A stretch of 32,167 bases of DNA from Bdellovibrionota bacterium. GTDB taxonomy: Bacteria; Bdellovibrionota; Bdellovibrionia; Bdellovibrionales; JAEYZS01. Shown piece after piece: positions 24,600 through 32,167 of this stretch. Within the stretch, counting starts at the first letter, position 1. Every line of letters begins with the position of its first letter. The notes below the pieces were generated by a model that was given only the letters and a program-made list of their open reading frames with translations, did not search any database and was not told where the DNA came from. Where the stretch lies: contig CAUJDY010000050.1 of the NCBI GenBank assembly GCA_963169805.1, forward strand, positions 1-32,167, written 5' to 3'. Both the position numbers and the translations under genes were made by a program.

Positions 24600-26843
24600 A
24601 TGACAAATCAAGCAAATCCAATACTTAAAAATCTCAATCCCGAGCAACTCAAAGCTGTCGAGACGCTAAACGGCCCTTTACTTATTTTAGCCGGAGCTGG
24701 TTCAGGAAAAACTCGAGTTCTTACTCATCGAATCGCAAATATTATTTCTCAAGGACTCGCGCAACCTGAAAATATTCTAGCAGTGACATTTACAAACAAA
24801 GCAGCAAAAGAAATGCGAGAGCGTGCTCACAATCTACTACACCAACTTGATTTGAGAATTTATTCTCAGCCACATATTGCCACGTTCCACTCTTTTTGTG
24901 TCCAAGTCTTACGAGCGTATATTCATATCTTAGACTACAATCCATCGTTTACAATTTATGATCGAGGAGACCAAATCTCTCTTGTAAAAAAAATATTCAA
25001 AGAACTTAATTACGATACCAAAGTTTATTCGCCCCAGGCATTCCTTTCTACCATTAATTCTGCAAAAATTTATGGAATATCTCCACATGAACTGCTTAAA
25101 GAAGCTGTGCATGCAATAGACAAAAAGATGGCAGAAGTTTATAAGCTCTACGAGCAAAGAATGAAAGAGGCGAATGCTCTCGACTTTGATGATCTCATTC
25201 TAAAAACAATTGAGATCTTTGAAAAAAATCAGGAAGTTTTAGATTTTTATCAAACTGAACTTAAATACATCATGGTAGACGAGTACCAAGATACAAGTTC
25301 TGTGCAATACAAATTAATTAATCTTTTATCAAACAAGCATAGAAATTTATGCGCTGTAGGAGATGAAGATCAATCTATTTACTCTTGGCGTGGCGCTAAT
25401 ATTGATAACATTATGAGTTTTGAAAAGGACTACCCCGAATCACAAGTAATCAAACTTGAAGAAAACTACAGATCTACAAAAACAATTGTTACAGCGGCCT
25501 CTCACGTTATTAAAAACAATTCTCAAAGGAAAGACAAAACGCTTTTTACTAACAATAAAGATGGTGATAAAATTTTCGCAAAGGAAGTTCAATCTGAATA
25601 TGAAGAGGGAAAATTCGTCGCGCAGACTATACAGTCCCTCATGCGTGATGATGGATCTCTTTCTTATGATGATTTTGCTATATTCTATAGAGCTAACTCT
25701 CAATCTCGCGCTATTGAAGAAGAACTGAAGTCTTACCGTATGCCTTATCAAATTATTGGAGGCGTGAAGTTCTACGATCGCATGGAAGTTAAAGATCTCA
25801 TTTGTTATTTAAGACTCCTGCATAATCCTAATGATGATATTTCTTTTTTACGTGTTTTAAATACACCATCTCGCGGTATTGGCGACGTCACAGTTCAAAA
25901 AATTATAGAGTACGCCCAGCAAAATAAATTTACTCTACTCAAAGCTTCAAAAGAAATCTTAGATACAGGTCTACTGAACAAGGGCACCTGCAAAAAAATC
26001 GAAGGATTTTTGAATTTATATGTTTCCGCTAAAGTTCAAATGGAATCTCTAAGACCTTCAGATTTTATAAGAATGCTCATCGAACAGTTACAATATCCAG
26101 AGTACTTGAAATTTACCAGACCTGATGATTATTCAGATCGAATTGATAACGTAAACGAGCTGATTAACGTGATTGTGAAGTTTGAAAAAGAGCGCGGACA
26201 GGAGGCAACATTTGGACAATTTTTAGAGGAAGTTTCCCTTGTGTCTGACATTGATGATATGGACGAAAATCAAGCATCTGTTAAACTCATGACTTTACAT
26301 GTTTCCAAGGGACTTGAGTACCCATACGTATTTATTGTGGGATTTGAAGAAGGGTTATTTCCATCTGGACAATCTCTTGATTCCCATGACTCGACTGCCA
26401 TAGAAGAAGAACGACGATTATGTTACGTAGGAATGACACGAGCAAAAGAGAGATTATTTTTAAGTTTCTCTCGCAAAAGAATGCTCTGGGGCCAAGAACA
26501 AGCTAATCCCCCAAGTCGTTTCTTAAAAGAAATCCCTTCTCAATTTATTGATGTTCAATCACAAGTCAGAAGACCACAAACTTTTGCATCAAAGAATCAA
26601 GATTTTAACTTTAAGATGACAAGCCTTGATGATCCATTTCCAGATTATGAATCAAGCTATAGTACGTCTTCCCAATCAGAGGGAGAGTTTCAAAAAGGTT
26701 CTAGAGTTAAACATCCAGCATTTGGAGTTGGAACAATTACTCTTGTAGAAGGATCTGGAGATGATCAAAAGGTAAGTATTTTATTTGCAGGCCAAAAACT
26801 CAAAAAATTTATATTAAAATACGCCCGCCTCGAAAAAGTATAA
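24600..26843 (+). CDS. uvrD: UvrD/PcrA-family superfamily 1 DNA helicase
   Basis: A 747-residue 3'-5' helicase used in nucleotide-excision and mismatch repair and in clearing replication blocks. Motif Q is at about 10-16 (NLNPEQL), Walker A AGAGSGKT at 31-38, then FHSFC, Walker B VDEYQDTS, motif III DEDQSIYSWRGA, motif IV ENYRST, TLHVSKGLEYPYVFI (motif V) and VGMTRAKERL (motif VI). The C-terminal Tudor-like domain (VKHPAFGVGTI, LKYARLEKV) matches PcrA and UvrD. No ribosome-binding site is seen before the ATG. Its terminator overlaps the end of the convergent kamA gene. Confidence 0.96.
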   Translation: MTNQANPILKNLNPEQLKAVETLNGPLLILAGAGSGKTRVLTHRIANIISQGLAQPENILAVTFTNKAAKEMRERAHNLLHQLDLRIYSQPHIATFHSFCVQVLRAYIHILDYNPSFTIYDRGDQISLVKKIFKELNYDTKVYSPQAFLSTINSAKIYGISPHELLKEAVHAIDKKMAEVYKLYEQRMKEANALDFDDLILKTIEIFEKNQEVLDFYQTELKYIMVDEYQDTSSVQYKLINLLSNKHRNLCAVGDEDQSIYSWRGANIDNIMSFEKDYPESQVIKLEENYRSTKTIVTAASHVIKNNSQRKDKTLFTNNKDGDKIFAKEVQSEYEEGKFVAQTIQSLMRDDGSLSYDDFAIFYRANSQSRAIEEELKSYRMPYQIIGGVKFYDRMEVKDLICYLRLLHNPNDDISFLRVLNTPSRGIGDVTVQKIIEYAQQNKFTLLKASKEILDTGLLNKGTCKKIEGFLNLYVSAKVQMESLRPSDFIRMLIEQLQYPEYLKFTRPDDYSDRIDNVNELINVIVKFEKERGQEATFGQFLEEVSLVSDIDDMDENQASVKLMTLHVSKGLEYPYVFIVGFEEGLFPSGQSLDSHDSTAIEEERRLCYVGMTRAKERLFLSFSRKRMLWGQEQANPPSRFLKEIPSQFIDVQSQVRRPQTFASKNQDFNFKMTSLDDPFPDYESSYSTSSQSEGEFQKGSRVKHPAFGVGTITLVEGSGDDQKVSILFAGQKLKKFILKYARLEKV

Positions 26844-26851
26844 CGCAAATC

Positions 26852-28081
26852 TCAACCAAAAGGTACGGCGTACCTTTTGGCGTTTTTGAGAAGGTTCCAC
26901 TCTTCTATGTAGTGATCGATGTTTTGTGGCTTTTTGATTTCTGTAGGATTCACATAATCTGCCACAACTCCATCAAACCCCTTGAAGGTTCGTTTTTCAG
27001 GAGATTTTGAAATTTCAAAGTTGGGCGTATATGAAACTTTCCCACCACCGTTTGGAACGTCAATACTCAAATTTGGCATTGCAAGCCCAGAAAGATTTCC
27101 CCACAGTTCTTTTTGAATTTGCAAAGAATCCTCAATTGAAGTTCTTAAGTGATCTGTTCCCAGTGATGGATCACACTGAAACATGTAGTAAGGCTTTACT
27201 CTTAAATACAAAAGACGTCTGGCAACAGCCTGAATCACAGCTTCATGATTATTAATTCCATTAAGTAAAACCATCTGATTCATCACAGGAACCCCATTAT
27301 CTACACAGCGCTCGAGTGCCTCTGCGGCATCTAATGTGATTTCATTTGGATGATTAAAATGCGTCATCAAAAAAACAGGCTTATATTTTTTTAAAATTGA
27401 GACCAAGTCTGTAGTGATGCGATAGGGATTCACCACCGGCATACGCGAACCCACACGAATAATTTCTATGTGTTCAATTTTTCTGAGCTCAAAAAGAACT
27501 TTATCTAATTGTGCATCGGAAAGCGTTAGAGGATCTCCCCCAGATAATATTACTTCACGAATTCCTGGATGGCTTCGAATATAATCCAGTGATTGAGAGA
27601 ACTCCTCAGAACTCAGAAAGGCCTGGTTATTTCCTGTAAATCTCTTACGAGTACAAAACCTGCAATACACCGTACAAAAATCTGTTACTAAAAATAAAAC
27701 TCGATCTGGATAGCGATGTAATAACCTTGGTGTAACCGAATTTTTTTGCTCGCCAAGAGGATCCAGCATCTGCTGTGCTCCCGGCAGAGCTTCTTTAAAA
27801 TCTGGAGTTTGGATAAGTCTCAGCGGATCATGTGGGTTTTCTGGATGAGCAAGTGTAGCGTAATACGGAGTCGTTCGAATTTGAAATAACCCTTGTGATG
27901 ATTCAAATCCGCTCTTTTCTTCTTCTGTTAATTTGTATATTTTTGCAAAATCTTGAAGGTTTTTGAGAGCATTTTGTGTCTGCCAAGTCCACGCCTGCCA
28001 CTTCTCTAGTGATACAGATTCAAATTGTCCGCGAGGGTATACGCGCTCAAACTCAAATTTCATGGGTTGGATATAGCTCAT
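26852..28081 (-). CDS. kamA: Lysine 2,3-aminomutase, radical SAM/PLP enzyme
   Basis: A 409-residue protein that interconverts L-lysine and L-beta-lysine. The radical SAM cluster motif CTVYCRFC has Cys136, Cys140 and Cys143. The substrate-binding Asp304 and Asp341 and the PLP-binding Lys348 all sit 11 residues beyond the matching residues of the Clostridium subterminale enzyme (125/129/132, 293, 330, 337). The two Asp residues favour lysine over glutamate. It is longer than EpmB, so modification of elongation factor P is possible but not shown. The ATG at 28079-28081 has only a weak GAG upstream. A second ATG is six codons in. The last codons lie in the uvrD terminator hairpin. Confidence 0.93.
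   Translation of the reverse strand: MSYIQPMKFEFERVYPRGQFESVSLEKWQAWTWQTQNALKNLQDFAKIYKLTEEEKSGFESSQGLFQIRTTPYYATLAHPENPHDPLRLIQTPDFKEALPGAQQMLDPLGEQKNSVTPRLLHRYPDRVLFLVTDFCTVYCRFCTRKRFTGNNQAFLSSEEFSQSLDYIRSHPGIREVILSGGDPLTLSDAQLDKVLFELRKIEHIEIIRVGSRMPVVNPYRITTDLVSILKKYKPVFLMTHFNHPNEITLDAAEALERCVDNGVPVMNQMVLLNGINNHEAVIQAVARRLLYLRVKPYYMFQCDPSLGTDHLRTSIEDSLQIQKELWGNLSGLAMPNLSIDVPNGGGKVSYTPNFEISKSPEKRTFKGFDGVVADYVNPTEIKKPQNIDHYIEEWNLLKNAKRYAVPFG
26856..26885 (+). terminator. uvrD terminator inside the kamA coding sequence
   Basis: The arms CCAAAAGGTAC (26856-26866) and GTACCTTTTGG (26870-26880) form a perfect 11-bp stem with a 3-base loop and run into a T-rich tract. On the minus strand the same bases encode the final KRYAVPFG of the aminomutase, so one sequence serves both genes. 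Confidence 0.7.
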
Positions 28082-28449
28082 CTCAAAATGATATGTCGAT
28101 CAAAAGAGTTGATATACAGCATTTCAATCGTTCAAATTATTGAAATTACATATCTATTTAGAACTACAAAAATAAGATGGCATCAAGAAGAGATCTGGAC
28201 ACCCTAAGGTATTGATATCACTTACTTTTTTATATCGCCTCAAAAATCTGATCAGACGTCTCAACAGCTGTCAAGGCATTAGGCACCTTCTCACGCTGAG
28301 ATTCATAAGTCTTTTTATATACTTAGAGCTATTCAAGAGATAGCTACTTTGGCCTAGATCTTGGAATTGTAATACTTAGGACAAAGGGATTCCCGGTAAG
28401 GAAGATTATCTAGCGAAGATTATCAGCGGAATCTTATAAGGAGTACTAT
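28082..28449. promoter_or_regulatory. 368-bp divergent intergenic region with a leader repeat
   Basis: There is no plausible gene here between divergent kamA and the 28450 gene. No convincing paired -35/-10 set was found. Near the right end, the 10-base direct repeat GAAGATTATC occurs at 28401-28410 and 28415-28424. AAGATT (28416-28421) can pair with AATCTT (28430-28435) just before the AAGGAG ribosome-binding site, so the leader RNA may be structured. The rest shows nothing clear. Confidence 0.4.
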
Positions 28450-30084
28450 ATGAAAAAACTGGCTATTAAAAACAATAAGCCCTTACATCTGGGATTCTTG
28501 TTGGTGGCCTTATGCGCACTGACAAGCTTCAACCCGATGAATCTATATTCACACCTTGCTTATTTAGAGCAAGGAACCTTGGATCTAGCTGCAAGTACGC
28601 CAGAGCCAGAGTTAGACCTAGCGGCTGCTGACGCTGCAAAAGTAGCTGCTGAAGCTGCTGCTGCTGCCGGTGCTTCAACCTTAGATAGCGACTACACCTC
28701 AAGCGGTGACACTTATAATGTCAAATCATCTGCAACAGGTCTCGCTTATGATGTAGATGGAAATAAATTAAAAATTACCAAAATTGAGAAAGTTGCAAAT
28801 GGCACAAGCTCCAAAACTCAAATCACATATGAAATCATTCCATCTGAGGCTCTTACAACTCAAGCCTCTACGTGCTCTGATTGCCGTGCTCTGATTGCGG
28901 AACAAAGAGTAGTGACTTTAGATAAAAGTTTTGAAGACTTTAAAAAAGATGTGAATGGCCAAAACGCAGCCATCCAAAACTTGCTTGCTGCTAGCTTTAA
29001 AGAAGTTTCTGATCAACTCATAACTTTACAAGAAGAAGCTGCAGATGTTGTGTGTGCAGACTTAGATTACAGAGAAGGAAAGAAGTGTTTTGAACAGCAA
29101 TTTGAACTCGCTGAAGATTGTTCTCGCAGCAGCCGTAGATCGTCTAGAAGTTCACGATCATCAAAAGTTTCAGATAGAATTGCTAAGTGTGAAAACGCTC
29201 CAGATTTAGAAGATGTTGTTGAAGAGTTTAAAGATTGGGCATCATCTTTGGCTACAGAAGAAGATGGAATCTCTGCAAACAAAATTCGCAGACTTAAAGA
29301 TGTATCACGCAATAGAGAAGTCGCAAAATTTATTGATCATCTTCTTAAATTCAAAACAAACCATGAACAGTGGATGACTTACAACCGTACTTTTAAACGT
29401 GAAATGAATGCCCTAAGAGCAGAGATTGAAGATATTGATAATCAAATTCGCCAGAACCCACAAATGCGTCAGCAGCTTGCAATCCGTAGAAAGCAGCTAG
29501 TGGTCGATGCAGAAGCAGGCGCTCAAAAATATCAACGTTCATTTAATGCTGCATTCACAGAAGAGTCTCAAGAAGATATCTTAGACGCCTCAGCTATGGT
29601 TGATGATTTGAGAACAGACTACCGAGATATCGTATCTGTTTATGACGGTATTTTTACTCAACAAAGACTTTTGGATCTTTCAGATTCAGCACTCGCAAGT
29701 ACTGACTCTGCAAGAGCAGCTCAACAAGATATCTCTGGTTTAACTCAAGCTCGCCAAAGCCGTGGATACATTGAAGGCTTTGACTACGATTCATTAAGAC
29801 AGAGCTTTACTTATCAAGGCGATATGAACCAAAACGGTCAAAGAAATTACAACGCTGCAGATCCATATATGACTCAGTATCAGCCGCGAAACGGACAAAT
29901 TCCTCCACAAAGAATGTCTCAAGGTGGAAGAAACTGGAATCAATGGAGAGGCGGACCTCAACAACCTCCAATGATGCAACCTCAACCTTGGCAGCAACGC
30001 CAACAGCCAGGTCAACCATGGGCCTTTAACCAAAGACCTCCAATGCAACCACAGCCTTGGCAACAACCTCCACCTCGCTATTAA
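28450..30084 (+). CDS. Exported coiled-coil protein with P/Q/W-rich C-terminal tail, unknown function
   Basis: A 544-residue protein with a hydrophobic N-terminal segment at 12-30, likely a signal peptide or anchor. Next comes an Ala/Asp-rich stretch (46-76). A beta-rich part (80-135) precedes CSDC (142-145). Residues 160-300 are helical, with a Ser/Arg block (224-238, SRSSRRSSRSSRSS) and several cysteines. Charged heptad-like helices run from 300 to 430. The tail (455-544) is rich in Gln, Pro, Asn, Arg and Trp and repeats PQPWQQ at 511-516 and 534-539. I recognise no family. A strong AAGGAG suggests high expression. An intrinsic terminator follows. Confidence 0.7.
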   Translation: MKKLAIKNNKPLHLGFLLVALCALTSFNPMNLYSHLAYLEQGTLDLAASTPEPELDLAAADAAKVAAEAAAAAGASTLDSDYTSSGDTYNVKSSATGLAYDVDGNKLKITKIEKVANGTSSKTQITYEIIPSEALTTQASTCSDCRALIAEQRVVTLDKSFEDFKKDVNGQNAAIQNLLAASFKEVSDQLITLQEEAADVVCADLDYREGKKCFEQQFELAEDCSRSSRRSSRSSRSSKVSDRIAKCENAPDLEDVVEEFKDWASSLATEEDGISANKIRRLKDVSRNREVAKFIDHLLKFKTNHEQWMTYNRTFKREMNALRAEIEDIDNQIRQNPQMRQQLAIRRKQLVVDAEAGAQKYQRSFNAAFTEESQEDILDASAMVDDLRTDYRDIVSVYDGIFTQQRLLDLSDSALASTDSARAAQQDISGLTQARQSRGYIEGFDYDSLRQSFTYQGDMNQNGQRNYNAADPYMTQYQPRNGQIPPQRMSQGGRNWNQWRGGPQQPPMMQPQPWQQRQQPGQPWAFNQRPPMQPQPWQQPPPRY

Positions 30085-30152
30085 TTTTTTTAGAAATGAC
30101 ACCTGTGTAGGATGCACAGTTTAGTACCAACCCTAGAAACTCCTTAGTCCTG

Positions 30153-30189
30153 AAAGGAGAGCCCTCAAAAGCTCTCCTTTCTCTTTTTT
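30153..30189 (+). terminator. Intrinsic terminator of the 28450 gene
   Basis: AAAGGAGAGC (30153-30162) and GCTCTCCTTT (30171-30180) form a perfect 10-bp stem with an 8-base loop, followed by CTC and six T residues. It lies about 70 bases after the stop codon. Confidence 0.85.
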
Positions 30190-30250
30190 AGGTGCCAGGC
30201 ACTTGGAAACGTTTTTCAAAAAATGTTTCCAAGTGCCTGGCACCTAAAAA
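30185..30250. repeat. 66-bp GGTGCCAGGCAC palindrome
   Basis: The arms pair from 30185 with 30250 around a centre near 30217, and contain AGGTGCCAGGCACTTGGAAAC. A few mismatches lie near the loop. The palindrome directly abuts two terminators, one for each strand. The GGTGCCAGG start resembles GGTACCAGG in the 8322 palindrome, so the two may be related. Confidence 0.85.
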
Positions 30251-30251
30251 C

Positions 30252-30279
30252 AAAAAAGCCCCGGGGGTGACCCCAGGGC
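30252..30279 (-). terminator. Intrinsic terminator of the large barrel gene
   Basis: On the minus strand a GC-rich stem (GCCC with GGGC at the outer end, GGGG with CCCC inside, one mismatch) is followed by six T residues. It lies about 70 bases beyond the stop of the gene at 30350. Confidence 0.85.
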
Positions 30280-30349
30280 GACATCAGCTACATTCACTTC
30301 GTCTCATGTAAGTATCAGAGGTGCCGTACTAAATACGAATCTAAGATGA

Positions 30350-31762
30350 TTAGAAGCTAATTGCAGCTTTTGTCATTATTGCATAAGCGTCTTCTGTTTC
30401 ATTAGGGGATAGAGGATTGCCAGCAAAGGCCTTACCCGTAAATAAATATCCTGTATCTAACTGCAAAGTCACACGGTCGTAGGGTTTATAATAAAATGAG
30501 AAATCAAGCTCATACCCCAAGTCTTTGTCTTGGCCACTATACTGTTCTTGTTCAAGCTGAGCCCACAAGAAGCGCCCTTTCATTCCAGACTTATCGCTCC
30601 ATCTCCAATGCACGCCTGGAGCTATAAACATTGCATTTGAGAGATAACCAACATCTGCTTTTTGACCATTCGTAGTTGCACGAATGTAATTTTCATTACC
30701 TATATTGTCGCCAGTCGCAGTATTGCCAAGCATGTAATTAAACATGATTAAGCCGACATCAAAATTTCTATCAACAAGAAAGCCCTCATAGTCCTTTGAG
30801 CCTCTATCATCACCACTTATCAAGCCAGCTTTAAGATCTACATCCATAGATCCCTTTGACTCATACTTAATTTCTCCAACCAAAGCATTAGCTTCGATAT
30901 CGATTGAATCTCCACCTGCCGTTTGTAAACCAGAAGACCCTGATTGCATTGCTGTTTCCAACTTAACAACAACTGGTCCTGCACGCTTCTTCACATATAA
31001 ACTAAATGTTTTTACATCTAAAGATGAAGCCGTTGAAACTGTAGAGCCAGTCTGATTGTAGATATCTGTTGCCGCTGTAACATCCATACCACCTGGATTT
31101 GATTTACGAATTGTGTACATGAGTCCGATATCTAAATCTGTATCTAAGTTTTCATAACCAGCTTGTAGCATCCACTCCTGAACATCATCATCTAATTCCG
31201 CATCACCCTCGCGAATTTTTGCATACATTGGAAATAGATAAAGGTTTCCAAAAATAAGCTTATAGCCTACTAAATCTCTTGTATCAAACCAGTGATCGAA
31301 TTCACCCTTACCAGAATTATAAGTTAACCCTGTCCCAAAGTGCACGGGAGCGCGACCCGCAATAAAATAACCAAACGGATTTGCATATGTAAGATAAAGC
31401 TCGTTAACAACCAAAGTTTCAGATTCAAGTTCTCCTGAGCCATGCTTTTGTTTGGATGTTGATGAAGCCATTGTATCGCTTCCACCAAAAAACTCTCCAA
31501 CACTAGAATTTGGGTAACTTGAATTATTAAAAATATCAAACCGTGAATGAATCACAATTCCATCTCCAGCAATGAACTGGGGATTTAAAATTAAATGGTG
31601 GCTCAGAAAAGAATATTCATTGGAATCATTGCTAAGCCCAGGATTCTTAACATACTGACCTTCTAACAAATATCTTCCAGACCAATTAATATCACCGGCC
31701 TTAAGAAATCCTGCGAATGCAATTGCAAATACTAATACGAACTTGGATAAAACTTTAATCAT
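30350..31762 (-). CDS. Large outer-membrane beta-barrel protein (porin-like)
   Basis: About 470 residues. The signal peptide (VLSKFVLVFAIAFAGFLKAG) is followed by many short amphipathic strands such as SGRYLLEGQYV, LILNPQFIAGDGIVIHSRFD, FGYFIAGRAPVHFGTGL and FSLYVKKRAGPVVVKLET. The C-terminus ends in AIMTKAAISF with a terminal Phe, a BAM recognition signature. Length and strand count suggest a 16- to 18-stranded barrel. No substrate can be inferred. The ATG at 31762 begins the signal peptide best and has GGGAC upstream; the ATG at 31774 is an alternative. It lies downstream of groES on the same strand and has its own terminator. Confidence 0.8.
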   Translation of the reverse strand: MIKVLSKFVLVFAIAFAGFLKAGDINWSGRYLLEGQYVKNPGLSNDSNEYSFLSHHLILNPQFIAGDGIVIHSRFDIFNNSSYPNSSVGEFFGGSDTMASSTSKQKHGSGELESETLVVNELYLTYANPFGYFIAGRAPVHFGTGLTYNSGKGEFDHWFDTRDLVGYKLIFGNLYLFPMYAKIREGDAELDDDVQEWMLQAGYENLDTDLDIGLMYTIRKSNPGGMDVTAATDIYNQTGSTVSTASSLDVKTFSLYVKKRAGPVVVKLETAMQSGSSGLQTAGGDSIDIEANALVGEIKYESKGSMDVDLKAGLISGDDRGSKDYEGFLVDRNFDVGLIMFNYMLGNTATGDNIGNENYIRATTNGQKADVGYLSNAMFIAPGVHWRWSDKSGMKGRFLWAQLEQEQYSGQDKDLGYELDFSFYYKPYDRVTLQLDTGYLFTGKAFAGNPLSPNETEDAYAIMTKAAISF

Positions 31763-31805
31763 AGCTTGTCCCATGGTTTCTATCTTTATCTACTAAAATC
31801 TATGC

Positions 31806-31839
31806 TTCTCATGTATAACCACTTGATTAAACATGAGAA
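31806..31839. promoter_or_regulatory. Inverted repeat upstream of the barrel gene
   Basis: TTCTCATGT (31806-31814) and ACATGAGAA (31831-31839) form a 9-bp inverted repeat with a 16-base spacer, 45 bases ahead of the barrel start. There is no T tract, so an operator or RNA structure is more likely than a terminator. The function is unknown. Confidence 0.35.
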
Positions 31840-31896
31840 ATGACACTTTGTGAGAGAACTCTAGGGACACTGCGGTGATGAGTCAAGATGAACTTA

Positions 31897-32167
31897 CTAT
31901 TTTGTCACAACGCCGATGATATCCGACTCAGACAAAACAAGATAATTTTGACCATCCAATTGAATTTTAGAGCCCGCATATTTTGCGAACATCACGCGAT
32001 CACCTGGCTGAATATCAACAGGTCTTAACGCACCCTTTTTACTCCTAAAACCAGGTCCAACTCTCAACACCTTGCCTTCAAGAGGTTTTTCTTGGTACGC
32101 ATCAGGAATAAATAGGCCACCCTCTGTTTTAGAAAAGCCATCACTCTGTTCGATAAGAACTCTGTCT
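31897..32167 (-). CDS. groES: GroES co-chaperonin, 3' part
   Basis: The last 89 codons of groES, running off the right edge of the window. Translation gives DRVLIEQSDG, GGLFIPDAYQEKPLEGKV, VLRVGPG, VDIQPGDRVMFAKYAGS, LDGQNYLVLSESDIIGVV and a final TK, matching the 10-kDa chaperonin throughout. GroES caps the GroEL folding chamber. Only about the first 8 residues are missing. EGGLFIPD is the mobile-loop region. No open frame for groEL lies downstream inside the window, so groEL, if adjacent, is not placed after groES here. Confidence 0.93.
   Translation of the reverse strand, partial: DRVLIEQSDGFSKTEGGLFIPDAYQEKPLEGKVLRVGPGFRSKKGALRPVDIQPGDRVMFAKYAGSKIQLDGQNYLVLSESDIIGVVTK

Noticed and set aside
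28990-29320. Minus-strand frame within the coiled-coil gene
   Set aside because: A shadow of the Ser/Arg-rich coding region, with no ribosome-binding site.

Overview
The window is an AT-rich bacterial chromosome segment with no tRNA, rRNA, IS element or CRISPR array that I can see. It holds a 12-gene flagellar block (fliL to fliA), a FlhF/FlhG pair, an RpoH-type sigma factor, a GroES end, a bacterial-type AspRS and HisRS, and many Sec-exported or outer-membrane proteins of unknown function, including a serine protease, a HExxH lipoprotein and a caspase-fold-like protein. This fits a flagellated diderm; the best guess is a low-GC member of the Bdellovibrionota (Bdellovibrio/Pseudobdellovibrio-like). 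That placement is an inference from gene content and was not tested by phylogeny.

Layout. (1) 1-5103, minus strand: hisS, aspS, a YegS/DagK-type lipid kinase and an exported clan-CD-like protein, ending in a 261-bp imperfect palindrome at the window edge. (2) 5186-8325, plus strand: a small PHA-system-like protein and an RpoH-like sigma factor with a lysine/alanine-rich tail, then a secreted trypsin-like protease and an exported protein of unknown function. (3) 8467-19644, minus strand: fliL-fliM-fliN-fliO-fliP-fliQ-fliR-flhB-flhA-flhF-flhG-fliA, tightly packed with several overlaps. It is preceded by a good sigma-54 promoter match and by suhB. (4) 20799-24411: a SPOR-domain protein with a FliA-like promoter, facing three minus-strand envelope genes (a D-rich repeat protein, a small beta-barrel and a metallopeptidase-like lipoprotein). 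(5) 24562-28081: uvrD/pcrA converging on a lysine 2,3-aminomutase. (6) 28450-32167: an exported coiled-coil protein with a P/Q/W-rich tail, a large outer-membrane barrel, and the 3' end of groES.

How the genes work together. Region 3 encodes the flagellar export gate (FliPQR, FlhB, FlhA, FliO), the C-ring (FliM, FliN), the stator-associated FliL, the number/position control pair FlhF/FlhG and the late-gene sigma factor FliA. The FliA-type promoter upstream of the SPOR gene could link cell-wall or division functions to the flagellar cascade.

Most unusual features. Gene ends, mostly convergent ones, carry large hairpins. Three share an outer stem starting AAAGGCGCCTGCCGA, while their inner stems differ in sequence but stay paired. 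A 149-bp concentric palindrome contains the stop codons of both flanking genes. A uvrD terminator lies inside the kamA coding sequence. FlhF has lost the canonical DTAG motif and its partner FlhG lacks the usual activator helix motif, which suggests an altered GTPase switch for polar flagellum placement.
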